Positions 1-9,660 of a stretch of 64,000 nt of DNA are shown here, piece after piece; position 1 is the stretch's first letter, and each line of letters opens with the position of its first letter. Origin of the DNA: Anarhynchus alexandrinus (taxonomy: Eukaryota > Chordata > Aves > Charadriiformes > Charadriidae); assembly GCA_008711295.1 (NCBI GenBank), contig VUYV01000329.1, positions 574,367 to 638,366 on the forward strand, given 5' to 3'. Both the position numbers and the translations under genes were made by a program. Under the pieces are notes generated by a model that saw only the letters and a list, made by a program, of their open reading frames with translations, did not search any database and had not been told where the DNA came from.

Positions 1-2493
1 ACATTTCAGCGGGGGCTGGATGGCTGAGAAAACGTTAAAAGAAATTTCATATTCTTGCCCCTCTTACTGGTTACTGGAGTCATCTGTACTGCAAACTTTT
101 AAGGTCTCACCGTGAGTCGCTAGCAGACATGGCTGTCAGTAAAGCATACAATTTTTCAAGCATTTAAGTCTTTTAGAATAAAAGTATCTTTTTCTGAAAT
201 GACTTAAGCTTTTAGGCCAGCGTTGTAAAGGTATTTCAAGAGCCTAAAGGTAGGAATGACACAAGGCAATTTTAAATGTTTAAATAAATTTACAAATCTG
301 GCCCAAAGGAATTCAAATTTCATTTAAATTAAATTAAGCCAATAATTTCGCTCCATTGCTTGAAGACAGAAGTATAAATCATAAAAAAATCCTACTGATA
401 CACCACAAGGACTGAAGCTGAACTGACTTCTTATTGGAAATTACCTCCATGATTGCCTGCAATAAAAAAAAAAAAATCTTTCAAAACTTTTTATAAACTT
501 TATAGCTCAAAAATCTAGCCTGATACTGAAGTTAATCAGAGAACTATTGGAGACGTTTCCATTACACTGCTCCTGTTATGTTCACATCTGTCAGCATTCA
601 GAGAATATTTTCATAAACGCAGAAAGCTTTTCTCCATATATATATGTATATATTTTAACCCCTCCCCCCATATATCTATAAATTGCATTATTAAGACAGG
701 GGGAACAAATTTAGCTCAGCCTTCAGTCTGAATATGTCTTGAACCAGGGTATGGATTTAACCCACCATAGAACGCGAGAAATCATGAAGTTCAGATAAAC
801 CTTCAAATACTACGATTCCTCAAACTTCAAAATATTCAGGAATTTTATGTGATTCTTTTGTAGTCATCACATATTGCGAATTTATTCAAATTCTACAAAT
901 AGTACTTGATGTTGACTGATGTTTCCTTGCCACTGTGTCAAGCCACGTCTCTGCGCACCGCTACTTGTTCATAGGGCTGACGCTAGCCTTGGCCCATTTG
1001 GTAAAAGGGAAAATTAATATATTCAGTGTTTTAGCTTCATGATTGGGCTTCTCATCATAAACAGCAGGATTTGTGACTCCTGAATGACAGCTTGAAAGAT
1101 GTGACGTGAAATGCCATGAAATAAAGCACTGGGTAACTATGCCTGTTCGATGACTGAGGGTCAGTGCGTGATGGTGGTTTTGGCAGAAAGCTTTGTCTTG
1201 AATGTGCTGGACAGAATGAAAGCCAATCACCTCTACTACGGAAATACCATTGAAATGAGACGATGACTCACAGGGCTCTAATCATTAATGAGATTTCAAG
1301 ACTTTTTAAATTTAATTGCTCCTTTTTAGCAATCAAAACTCATAATATAAACTAGTTCCTCGGTGATCTTCCCTGCAGGCAAAGGAGATTGGGAAATAGA
1401 AAACTTTGTATTTTCTTAAAGTTATTTTTATTTTCTTCTAGAGTGACTTGGGCACTTCATTCTGTGATGGTCATTGATGGTAGAACAGCCTTGAGAGCAG
1501 ATGGTCTGAGTTTCCCTATGTGAAGCTGGAAAAGCTTTCCTTTATCTACATCGAAAATGATAGTTCTGAAGAGTCAAAAAATATGTGTGATCCCATGGCG
1601 CAACAGCAAACACCACTAAAACCAAAACACCATTAACAAATAAACAGATACCAGCAGATTACTGGCAACTAATAGTCATTAATAGATAACAGATTTGTTC
1701 TGCATTTGGAGAAAGAAATGCGTTGTAAGCGATGATGAAGTACTTTTCATTCTATAGAATGGATCAGTTAAACAGTTAAATCATTTTAAGTCAGTAAGTA
1801 TAGAAAACTTGCATCTGAGAGTTCTCTGAGAACCACTTTCAACCACTAATGTTCTTTTCCATTAAGTCGTGTAATGCTGAGGAAGAACTAGGCAACTGAT
1901 AGAAAACTAATGCGTTGATAATGTGCATATAAAAAGATAAACAGGATGAGGTACGTAATTACAGGCTTATTAGTTTCAAAAAAAAAAAAAAGTACGCTAC
2001 AGAGCCCAAATAATAAAGAACTGAAGAATTAGAAGTGGTAATATAATTAATTCCTGTCTATGTGAGCAGATTTAAATAAATCCTACCAAACCAGTCTGTT
2101 TTCCACATATGAAAAGGAGAAATTTAGTAGTCACATTTATGTAGCTGACAATGTGTACATGAAGTTTTGATGGAGTTTCTAGAAAAGCACAAAATCAATA
2201 TAGCATCTAATATTTGCATTCAAAAAAGATTGCCTGGCTCTCCAATTTATTTTTTTTTTGGTGATGATTTTTTGCTAAGTAGAAGTGCTTTTAGTGATCC
2301 ACAAGAAGGGATTTCAGCTCCCCCTCTTTCAGAATTTTATCACGGAAGTAAAAGAATTCACAAAATCACGTCAGAGAAATAATATGTGAAGGGAATAATA
2401 AATAATTAAGACTGATACAAAAAATACAATAGTTTGGTAAAGCAGACATATGCAAATTATATTTACCTAATGAATGTTCTAATAAAAGTGAAG
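1..2493. other. AT-rich sequence without a recognisable gene
   Basis: This stretch is AT-rich and holds only short open frames without domains or codon signals. It contains simple tracts: an A-run at about 464-476, a TA-rich stretch at about 634-655 and an A-run at 1978-1991. A minus-strand frame of 89 codons at 961-1230 has no recognisable family. I see no transposon, RNA gene or promoter that I can support. Confidence 0.6.
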
Positions 2494-2529
2494 AAGACAA
2501 AAAAACCAAAAAAAACCCAAAACCAAACC
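2494..2529. repeat. A-rich low-complexity tract with C interruptions
   Basis: A-runs are interrupted by single or paired C, giving an AAAACC-like pattern. The tract lies about 80 bases upstream of the CR1 element. It could be an old decayed microsatellite or an old retroposon tail. No polyadenylation signal or source gene is visible next to it. Confidence 0.6.
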
Positions 2530-2580
2530 TACAAAGTCATCAGGTCTCCCCTAAGAACTGGTAGGGCATAAAGCTTTCAG

Positions 2581-2610
2581 CAGAATATGGTGATCCAGAA
2601 TATGGTGATT
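2581..2610. repeat. 15-bp tandem duplication beside the CR1 5' boundary
   Basis: Two adjacent 15-base units, 2581-2595 and 2596-2610, differ only at the last base. The unit is CAGAATATGGTGATC, with T at the end of the second copy. The pair sits directly before the point (about 2613) where recognisable CR1 coding sequence begins. It may have formed at the insertion junction or may be independent slippage. Confidence 0.75.
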
Positions 2611-2612
2611 CG

Positions 2613-2776
2613 AGGCACACAGAAATCAAAGAGGTGATTGGTGACAGCCAGCATGGCTTCACCAAGGGCAGATCATGCCTGACTAATTTGGTGGCCTTCT
2701 ACGAAGGGGTCACAACGGCGGTGGACAAAGGAAGATCGACTGATGTCATCTACTTGGACTTGTGCAAGGCATTTGA
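2613..2776 (+). pseudogene. CR1 ORF2 fragment, reverse-transcriptase fingers/palm up to motif A
   Basis: The frame beginning at 2613 reads [19 protein letters not shown], followed by [10 protein letters not shown] and, further on, [11 protein letters not shown]. This is the CR1 reverse-transcriptase signature. The last segment is motif A, whose catalytic Asp would follow immediately but is cut off by the gap at 2777. The frame is open over the ~55 visible codons, which suggests a fairly young copy. No start codon is expected because the element is 5'-truncated inside ORF2. Whether catalytic motif C survives cannot be seen. A functional protein is very unlikely because most of ORF2 is missing. 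Confidence 0.85.
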
Positions 2777-3410
2777 NNNNNNNNNNNNNNNNNNNNNNNN
2801 NNNNNNNNNNNNNNNNNNNNNNNNNNNNNNNNNNNNNNNNNNNNNNNNNNNNNNNNNNNNNNNNNNNNNNNNNNNNNNNNNNNNNNNNNNNNNNNNNNNN
2901 NNNNNNNNNNNNNNNNNNNNNNNNNNNNNNNNNNNNNNNNNNNNNNNNNNNNNNNNNNNNNNNNNNNNNNNNNNNNNNNNNNNNNNNNNNNNNNNNNNNN
3001 NNNNNNNNNNNNNNNNNNNNNNNNNNNNNNNNNNNNNNNNNNNNNNNNNNNNNNNNNNNNNNNNNNNNNNNNNNNNNNNNNNNNNNNNNNNNNNNNNNNN
3101 NNNNNNNNNNNNNNNNNNNNNNNNNNNNNNNNNNNNNNNNNNNNNNNNNNNNNNNNNNNNNNNNNNNNNNNNNNNNNNNNNNNNNNNNNNNNNNNNNNNN
3201 NNNNNNNNNNNNNNNNNNNNNNNNNNNNNNNNNNNNNNNNNNNNNNNNNNNNNNNNNNNNNNNNNNNNNNNNNNNNNNNNNNNNNNNNNNNNNNNNNNNN
3301 NNNNNNNNNNNNNNNNNNNNNNNNNNNNNNNNNNNNNNNNNNNNNNNNNNNNNNNNNNNNNNNNNNNNNNNNNNNNNNNNNNNNNNNNNNNNNNNNNNNN
3401 NNNNNNNNNN
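2777..3410. other. Assembly gap, 634 unknown bases
   Basis: All 634 positions are N. The size is not a round placeholder, so it was probably estimated from linking data. The gap lies entirely within a CR1 element, a dispersed repeat that commonly breaks assemblies. Any open frame running through it is meaningless. Confidence 0.99.
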
Positions 3411-3509
3411 GTGGGAGGTGTCCCTGCCTATGGCAGGGGGGTTGGAACTCGATGATCTTCAAGGTCCTTTCCAACCTAAACCATTCTATGATTCTATGAT
3501 TCTATGATC

Positions 3510-5802
3510 CACGGCCAACGGCTCTGTTGGACGTGCAAGTGGGAGAGACTGAGGTTGGAGCAGAAAAACGAAAGCACCTCTCTGACAGTGCTAAAGCATG
3601 AACTGCTTTTCTTTATACATATTTTCTTCTGCTTTGTTGAAGCTGGATGACAAATTACCCTTATTAAAAAACAAAGTAGCAGAATTCTTTAATAGATAGG
3701 AAAGAAAATAAATAGGTGATGGTAACATCCTACCATCAAACTATATAACACTTATGGAATGAATATGCATGGTAATATTGTATCATTCAGGAACTATATA
3801 TATGAGACAATATATTAACATATTTTGTTTATGCTCCAACTTACTAACTTCTGGTAAAACAGGAACAAAATAAACAAGAATAAGACTATTTAGTACTTAA
3901 ACTTTTGTAATCAGTTTGAAAAGTTTACAAGTGTAAGTAAGGCTACATTTTATTTCCGAGTAAAGAGACATAGAGTTAAGGTTGAAGGCCAACACAGTTT
4001 TTTGGTACTTTGACAAAGCTGAGTACCAAAAACCGTATCAAGGAATCTAAATTTAGAGCTATTTGTTTTAAAGGAACTGAGATACAGAGATATCTCTATT
4101 TGTATCAGAGATATTTGATATCCACCATTTCAATGAAAAATGTAACAACAACTACCTGCAGTGGATCTGGCAAAATTGTTCTGTATTTCAAGACAGAGAT
4201 GGATTTAGGTCCTCCATTTTTTTAACAAAAAAAGTGGGATCTTTGCCAAGTCTTGTCCAGTATTTCCTTTCAATCATTCCTGTAGCTCCTCGAGCACACT
4301 CACGAAATAACTGATTTACTACAGTTCCAACTTTACAGTTACTGCCTGTAATTACATGACATCCTCAGTTAACTCTAAAACTATTCATGCTTATTCAGGT
4401 AATATTTGTTCACTTTTAATAAGGTTTATCCAAGCCTTCATGTCAATCTACGTTGTTGAAAGCTCAGTTTCTCAGCCCCGCTATTTTATGAGGAAAGGCA
4501 GTTTTCTCCTTTTTGTTTACCTAAAGCTAGAAGGATATCACTCTAGCATCCACCCTGAGAGCATGAGATGAATTCGAGAGCTTATTCTTAGGTCAAATTA
4601 TTAACATGTATGGGGATTCAGTGTGGCATTTTTCACTCCACAGTAGGAATCAAGAAACTAAACAAAAAAGTCAGAACTAGACATACTGGCATCTCAGGGA
4701 TCTGCGTGGCTAGAGTCAGGTTAGTATGCATTAAGTACTACTGGCATAAGATATCTTAGTATATATTTTGGTGGGCATCATTACACATATCCTGATATGT
4801 CTATTTTTTTCTAACTCGACTTTTAAATAAAACTGTTCAACATTTTTTTTCTGCGTAGATAAATCTGAAAATGCATATTGGCAGCAAGGAACTGATTGAC
4901 AGGAAAATATATTTTAAATAAATTTTCCTAATTAATACTGGCATTCTGAATTTACCATTATAGTATGTGCCATTCTAATTTACTACCAGTTTGCAGCCTC
5001 CTAGCCTGGATTTCTGTACCGCTGCTCCTGAAAATTCTGCTGCCTTTTAGTAAGAAGGCCAGTAGCAGCAGCTGGCTCAGTATTATCAATTTTAATTAAA
5101 ATTTTCATTTTCTTATACGTCACAGAGCTTTTCTATGGGAAGAAGCAAAAATAGGCATGAAAAAATTATTTCAGTGTTCTTACATCACACTGTAAATATA
5201 TATACTATTGGCTTTTTCGCTCTATAGGTGTCATTCTTTTCAGATGTTAGCTGACAGAATCTAGTTGACTTTTTTATTTCAGTTTTTACAGTTCATTGTA
5301 TCTGGCTGCCACACGATGTGCAAGACCGATAAAAATTAAAGGTGGAACTTTACACTGAAACTTTATTTTAGTGTCACAAATAACTGATTTCTCTCACATT
5401 TTATATATGTGTGTGGATTCTGTGCAGATTAGATCAATACCTGGGGCACATATAAATCTTGTGCCATGCAACAGACATTGCACTGCTGTCAGCTCTGCAC
5501 ATTACAATACCCCTCAGTATGTCTTTTCCGAATATTAGCTTAAGGGCTGAGTAGGTAACTCAGTGGGTCTTTGATAAACAAACAAACAAACAAAAAAAAG
5601 GCGTACCTTAGTATTAACTGTTCTATAATCTGGCTAACAGCTGTATCTATACTTGCGGATTATAAACTGCCCAGGATCATCACCAAGAAGGACTCCAGTC
5701 CCTGAAACCCTTAAGCCTGGTCCTTGAAAAGCTGGCATCCTGCAGTATCTTTCAGAGCAGCTTCCCCAAACCTGACATTTGGGTTGCTACAGAAAGGAAT
5801 GG
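3510..5802. other. AT-rich intergenic or intronic sequence, nothing recognised
   Basis: No gene or transposon is recognisable. Small features are a 12-base palindrome AGAGATATCTCT at 4086-4097, a TGATTGACAG decamer at 4893-4902 that matches the PBX/PREP composite consensus, and an AAAC-type simple repeat at about 5575-5599. Open frames of about 71 codons at 4010 and 4356 look random. Confidence 0.6.
5575..5599. repeat. (AAAC)n simple repeat
   Basis: About four AAAC units are followed by an A-run. This is ordinary microsatellite-like sequence with no visible functional context. Confidence 0.8.
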
Positions 5803-6070
5803 GAATCATAGAATCATTTATGCTGGAAAAGACCTTTAAGATCATTGAGTTCACCCATAAACCTAACGCTGCCAAGTCCACCACTAAGCCATGTCCCTAA
5901 GCACTACATCTATATGTCTTTTAAATATGTCCGGGGATGGCAACTCTGCCACTTCCCTGGGCAATCTGTTCCAATGCCTGACAACCCTTTCAATGAAGAA
6001 ATTTTTCCTAATACCCATCCTAAACCTCCTCTGGCACCACTTGAGGCCATTTCCCCTTGTCCTATCTGTC
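5803..6070 (-). mobile_element. CR1 LINE 3' fragment, minus strand
   Basis: The plus strand starts with AATCATAGAATCATTTATG, the reverse complement of the CR1 terminal octamers. It continues with a degraded GGAAAAGACCTTTAAGATC block, the complement of the CR1 3' UTR. From about 5890 it matches the ORF2 C-terminus in reverse: the stop region near CCATGTCCCTAAGC, the GGGGATGG and CCTGGGCAATCTGTTCCAA blocks, and the TTTCCCCTTGTCC block. About 270 bases remain. Several substitutions break the reading frame, so it is older than the copies at 12.3 and 38.3 kb. Its 3' UTR matches the type in which the stop codon is followed by a GTGGTGGACTTGGCAG-like segment. Confidence 0.92.
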
Positions 6071-8241
6071 TTTCGCTAAACAGTGTGGTTTCTGTAGGCA
6101 GAACAAACCTGCTTGCTGGAGATGCGAGGAACCGTCAGGACAGAGCTCCAGAGGGCAGCATATATGCCATCTCAAATTCTGAATCGTGCTTTGGACGGTG
6201 AAGAAACCTCGGAGACCAGACAATGACCACTGACCCCGAGGACAAGCATGCCTGCAACATATGAGGATGGCATGCAAGAAAAACCAATAAAAGCACATGA
6301 AAATAAAAATATCCTCTGCTTCTGCTTTTTTTTCTAATTCAAAACATCTGCCTGCTGGAGGACAGAGTCTGGCCACTCCAGGCTGGCCACCAAAGAACAC
6401 AGACACTCCTCATAGCCACTGTAAGGGCTGGCTTCACCGTGGCTAAGCTGTCCCACAAGCACACTTGGTTTGCCTCAGATAGGTCTGCTAGATTGGGTCT
6501 TTCTCTGCAATCGCCCTGCCTCCAGCTGCTGGGCCAAACAACACACATCTGCCCATGCCAGACTGGCTCAGTTGTATTATTTTCTGTGAGCGATTTGTGC
6601 CTCCACGCAGGTAGCACTTGTCTCTGCTCACCCTCCTCCTGTTTTCCTAAAACTTTTAACTAAGCCCCTTCAGCAGATTTGTAGTTCTCCGTAGCCTCTT
6701 CCCTACCGGGTATGAAATGTCCGACTTTCCCAGTGCATTTGGCTGTTACTATCTGAGCACCACAAGACGGCTCTCAAAGAAGTGTCATCAGCTGTTTTGC
6801 CCCAGAATAGATGTTTGACTATTCGTTGCTCGGGGTTGAGGTGAATCACTTCTAACATAAAGTGTCGACGGTACGTTACTATTACCAACCTCGTTACCCT
6901 TGCAGCCTGACCCATGGGGGTTGCCACGCTTCTCATCAGTGCAACTGCTCCTAATCATGACGGGGTGAAGGCAAGAAAAGGGGATGTCTACTTCCCCCAT
7001 GGGGAACGTGCTTGTTTTGGTTTTTATTGTTTTCTGCGTATCGGCTTAGACTATCAAATTAATTTCATAGAGGACATTTAATAGTTATCTTATGTTATCT
7101 GAATTTTAAATCACTTACTACTGCGAGCTTTTCCAAAGGCTCATCATTTCAGTTAGAAGCATATTTGTGCAGTCTGACAGGAAATGTTGGACTTTTCATG
7201 TCCTTTTTTTTTTATATTAACTTTTTAACCGTAGTTACTTGTGCCAATATATTATACACGCTTCACACTGTATACATTTAAACATTACCTGATCCAATCC
7301 TTCATATGTTTTTTAAATACTACTTTCATACAAATCATACATGCATGAAAATATATTTGAAAGGCATCTATGATCTCTGCAATAAAATTGTTTAGGCAAA
7401 TACTGTAGCAAAAAGCCATTGCCTTCTGGGTAAAACAATGAGCCAGACCAGGTATCTCATCTTCAGTCTATGTGTATTTGCTCTTCTGCTCAGTACTTTA
7501 ATTTAGATATTTGTATATAAGCAAAAGGTAAATCTACCTCTGAGACAAAGATGAAGGCTTCCAAAATACGCGGTCTGCATTGTTTTACCCAATGAATAAA
7601 ACGCTAAATTCTTATTAGATGTGAATGCAGTGCAGACAGTTGTTTTCCGCCCACCCTGTGGCTTTTGTGTTCTTTGAAGCTAAATTGCAATTCCAAAAAT
7701 CATTCAGATACACTCACTTTTTCTGAGACTGAAAATTGTCTAGACTTGAAGTGCCTGCTCAGGCAGCTGTCCATTGGAAAAATATTACAACATTGCAGTA
7801 AAACTAAAACATCCAAGGGAAGTTTAGCAGAGCAAATCACAAGAACAATCAGGCAGCAAAATGAGGGTTCATTTCAGAAAACAAAGTTGGTGAGAAAGAA
7901 AAAAAACGGTTTGAAATATATGGCAATATATCACCAACTTAGATCTGCTACCTTGAATCTTTCAGCTGCTGAAGTCTGGGCATGAACAAGGGTGATGAAC
8001 AAAACTCTGAAAGCTCTTATAAGTTCTGAAAACTCATTCTGCATCTAAACTAGTTCATTGCTCAGTCCTAAGACTTTAGCTGAACCAAGCCAAGCTGTGA
8101 GGAGACACTCCATCTTCCCATTTACAGTTTAATACTCCACTACAGAAGCAACACATGAGCCAAGATCAAGGTGCAGGTTCTCTCGCTAATTGCACATACC
8201 TTGTCTAAATAGTTGTCACCACCTTTAAAACAAAAAAACCA
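6071..8241. other. No recognised gene; moderately GC-richer 6.08-6.70 kb, then AT-rich
   Basis: From about 6080 to 6700 the sequence is less AT-rich than its surroundings and carries overlapping open frames on both strands (for example 6062-6406 and 6339-6617 minus, 6439-6663 plus). None has a recognisable domain. An AATAAA is seen near 6285, and I considered an LTR remnant but could not support one. From 6.7 kb on it is ordinary AT-rich sequence. A plus-strand frame of 106 codons at 7665-7985 has no known family. Confidence 0.5.
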
Positions 8242-8917
8242 GCAGATCTATTTGAAACTTAATTCTTATGGATCTATCTGAAACCTAATTCTTATGGATT
8301 AGTTGTTAGTGTGAGGATATCAAACTAAAGGTGGAATTCATATTGCAGAGACTCCTTACTGAGGGTGTAATTACTTCAGTCTCCGACACGCCTGCTTTTT
8401 TTCACATGACTTGAGAGTTGCAATATGTCACAAATCAGCATTTGCACTGGATGAAAATGGGCACTGGATTAAAAATTCGACAAAGAACTGAAGCGATATT
8501 GAAGGTGCTGCCCTTTCTTTTTGTCTCTCACACACAGAGGGCACCAGCTACTGTTTTACTGATGTACAGNGAAATAAACAACAGATCTATTTGAGACGTA
8601 ATTCTTATGGATCAGTCCGAAACCTAATTCTTATGGATTAGTTGTTAGTGTGAGGATATCAAACTAAAGGTGGAATTCATATTGCAGAGACTCCTTACTG
8701 AGGGTGTAATTACTTCAGTCTCCGACACGCCTGCTTTTTTTCACATGACTTGAGAGTTGCAATATGTCACAAATCAGCATTTGCGCTGACTCATCGGGAT
8801 GAAAATGGGCACTGGATTAAAAATTCGACAAAGAACTGAAGCGATATTGAAGGTGCTGCCCTTTCTTTTTGTCTCTCACACACAGAGGGCACCAGCTACT
8901 GTTTTACTGATGTACAG
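8242..8917. repeat. Near-identical tandem duplication, unit about 330-340 bp
   Basis: Copy 1 is 8242-8569 and copy 2 is 8581-8917. They align with about seven substitutions, all but one in the first 45 bases, plus one 9-base indel (extra bases in copy 2 at about 8788-8796). That is roughly 98% identity. A single unknown base at 8570 and ten unmatched bases separate them. Each copy begins with two 26-base subunits (8245-8270 and 8271-8296 in copy 1, 8584-8609 and 8610-8635 in copy 2) built on GATCTATTTGAAACTTAATT. This may be a genuine recent tandem duplication. It may equally be a false duplication from two haplotypes or unmerged contig ends joined at the N. No coding content is recognised. 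Confidence 0.95.
8570..8570. other. Single unknown base at a duplication junction
   Basis: One N lies exactly at the end of the first copy of the 8.24-8.92 kb duplication. A lone N between two near-identical segments looks more like an assembly join than a sequencing ambiguity. Confidence 0.9.
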
Positions 8918-8940
8918 TCAGTACATATAGAAGCAGAGAG

Positions 8941-9060
8941 CCTGGGTAGGGAGGTGGGGAGAAGCCAGAGGAGCTGGGACAGGTTAAAAAAAAAAAAAGA
9001 AAGGAAAAGGCACTAAAAGGAAGGCAGGGTCAGAAGCGGAAATAAAAAAGAAAGAGCAGT
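8941..9060 (+). repeat. Purine-rich (G/A) tract
   Basis: About 82% of these 120 bases are purines on the plus strand (22 pyrimidines counted). They include GGGAGGTGGGGAGAAG-type sequence and an A-run near 8987-8998. The tract starts just after the tandem duplication. Such tracts can be polypurine microsatellite relics. I see no retroviral context that would make it a polypurine tract of an element. Confidence 0.7.
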
Positions 9061-9616
9061 TAGCAGGGAGAGCTGAAGTAGAGAAATTTGAGCAGCAAGG
9101 ATTTGTCTCATAGAAAAAAGAAAATAAAATGTTTGAGAAATATTTGAATAAGAAAAGGCACCACTAACAATGCCTGACGACAACTGTTCTTTAAAGCTAG
9201 GTCGAAATCTTAAAGAAGTGGATAATGATACTCGTATGTGTCAAGTGATAGAGTGTAACCTGCTTAGTTATAGGTTGGGAAGAGGTGAAGGGGAGAGGGT
9301 GCTTCAAGAAACCCGACTCATGGAAGACAGAGAACCTGACATTTTTGTATAGGTGAAGAAAAATAACCCTGATGTAATTTTTAAGACTACTTCACTTTTG
9401 AAGGCTAGTGTTGCTATATTCTTATTTGAAACATATGCAAATTTAATGTCAAATCTTCAAGGGCTGTTTCTTCTCTTGAGAATACTACCACAGCATGATT
9501 TATAGTGGACGTCATTGCTACTGCTCAGTTTGGGTACGAATCTCAGAAAAATTAAACCACAAAATTATTGTTTTCTTTATAAAATATTATTAAGCAAAGG
9601 TAATTCCATCTGGTTA
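9061..9616. other. No recognised gene
   Basis: AT-rich sequence with a 60-codon plus-strand frame at 9170-9352 that has no recognisable family. Nothing else can be supported here. Confidence 0.55.
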
Positions 9617-9660
9617 AATCATAGAACCATAGAATGGTTTAGGTTGGAAGGGACCTCTAC
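9617..9660 (-). mobile_element. CR1 3'-end microfragment, minus strand
   Basis: About 44 bases match the extreme 3' end of CR1 in reverse: AAATCATAGAACCATAGAAT followed by GGTTTAGGTTGGAAGGGACC. The match then stops abruptly in unrelated sequence. It represents a very short 5'-truncated insertion, or the surviving end of a longer copy that was deleted. Confidence 0.88.

Larger units (their letters stand above)
2613..3509 (+). mobile_element. CR1 LINE (non-LTR retrotransposon), 5'-truncated, with assembly gap
   Basis: CR1 elements are autonomous LINEs whose ORF2 encodes endonuclease and reverse transcriptase. Here the left part (2613-2776) encodes the region leading into reverse-transcriptase motif A. 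The right part (3411-3509) is a typical CR1 3' end: a GGAGGTGTCCCTGCC block, a GGTTGGAACTCGATGATC block, CCTTTCCAACCTAAACC, and terminal ATTCTATG-type octamers. Both parts are plus strand and in the expected order, so one element spanning the unknown bases is the simplest reading. The 3' 93 bases are identical to the nested CR1 at 21299-21391, so both belong to the same subfamily. Endonuclease and ORF1 are absent, as expected for 5' truncation. It is also possible that two separate CR1 pieces flank the gap. Confidence 0.9.

Noticed and set aside
961..1230. 89-codon minus-strand frame
   Set aside because: No recognisable domain, no splice or promoter context, composition matches background.
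2634..3507. Open frames of 242-273 codons on both strands across the unknown bases
   Set aside because: They exist only because N codons contain no stops. The flanks are CR1 sequence.
6082..6350. Possible solo LTR (TGT start, AATAAA near 6285)
   Set aside because: No convincing CA end, no flanking target duplication, no second LTR or primer-binding site. The motifs are too common.
5845..6406. Frames of 114-118 codons around the 5.8 kb CR1
   Set aside because: The plus-strand frame is antisense through a CR1 fragment, and the minus frame lies next to it without a domain. Both are shadows.
7665..7985. 106-codon plus-strand frame
   Set aside because: Lysine- and serine-rich composition mirrors AT-rich DNA and no domain is recognised.
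8245..8296. 26-bp repeats in tandem, considered as a CRISPR-like array
   Set aside because: The units are directly adjacent without spacers and there are only two per copy in a vertebrate genome.
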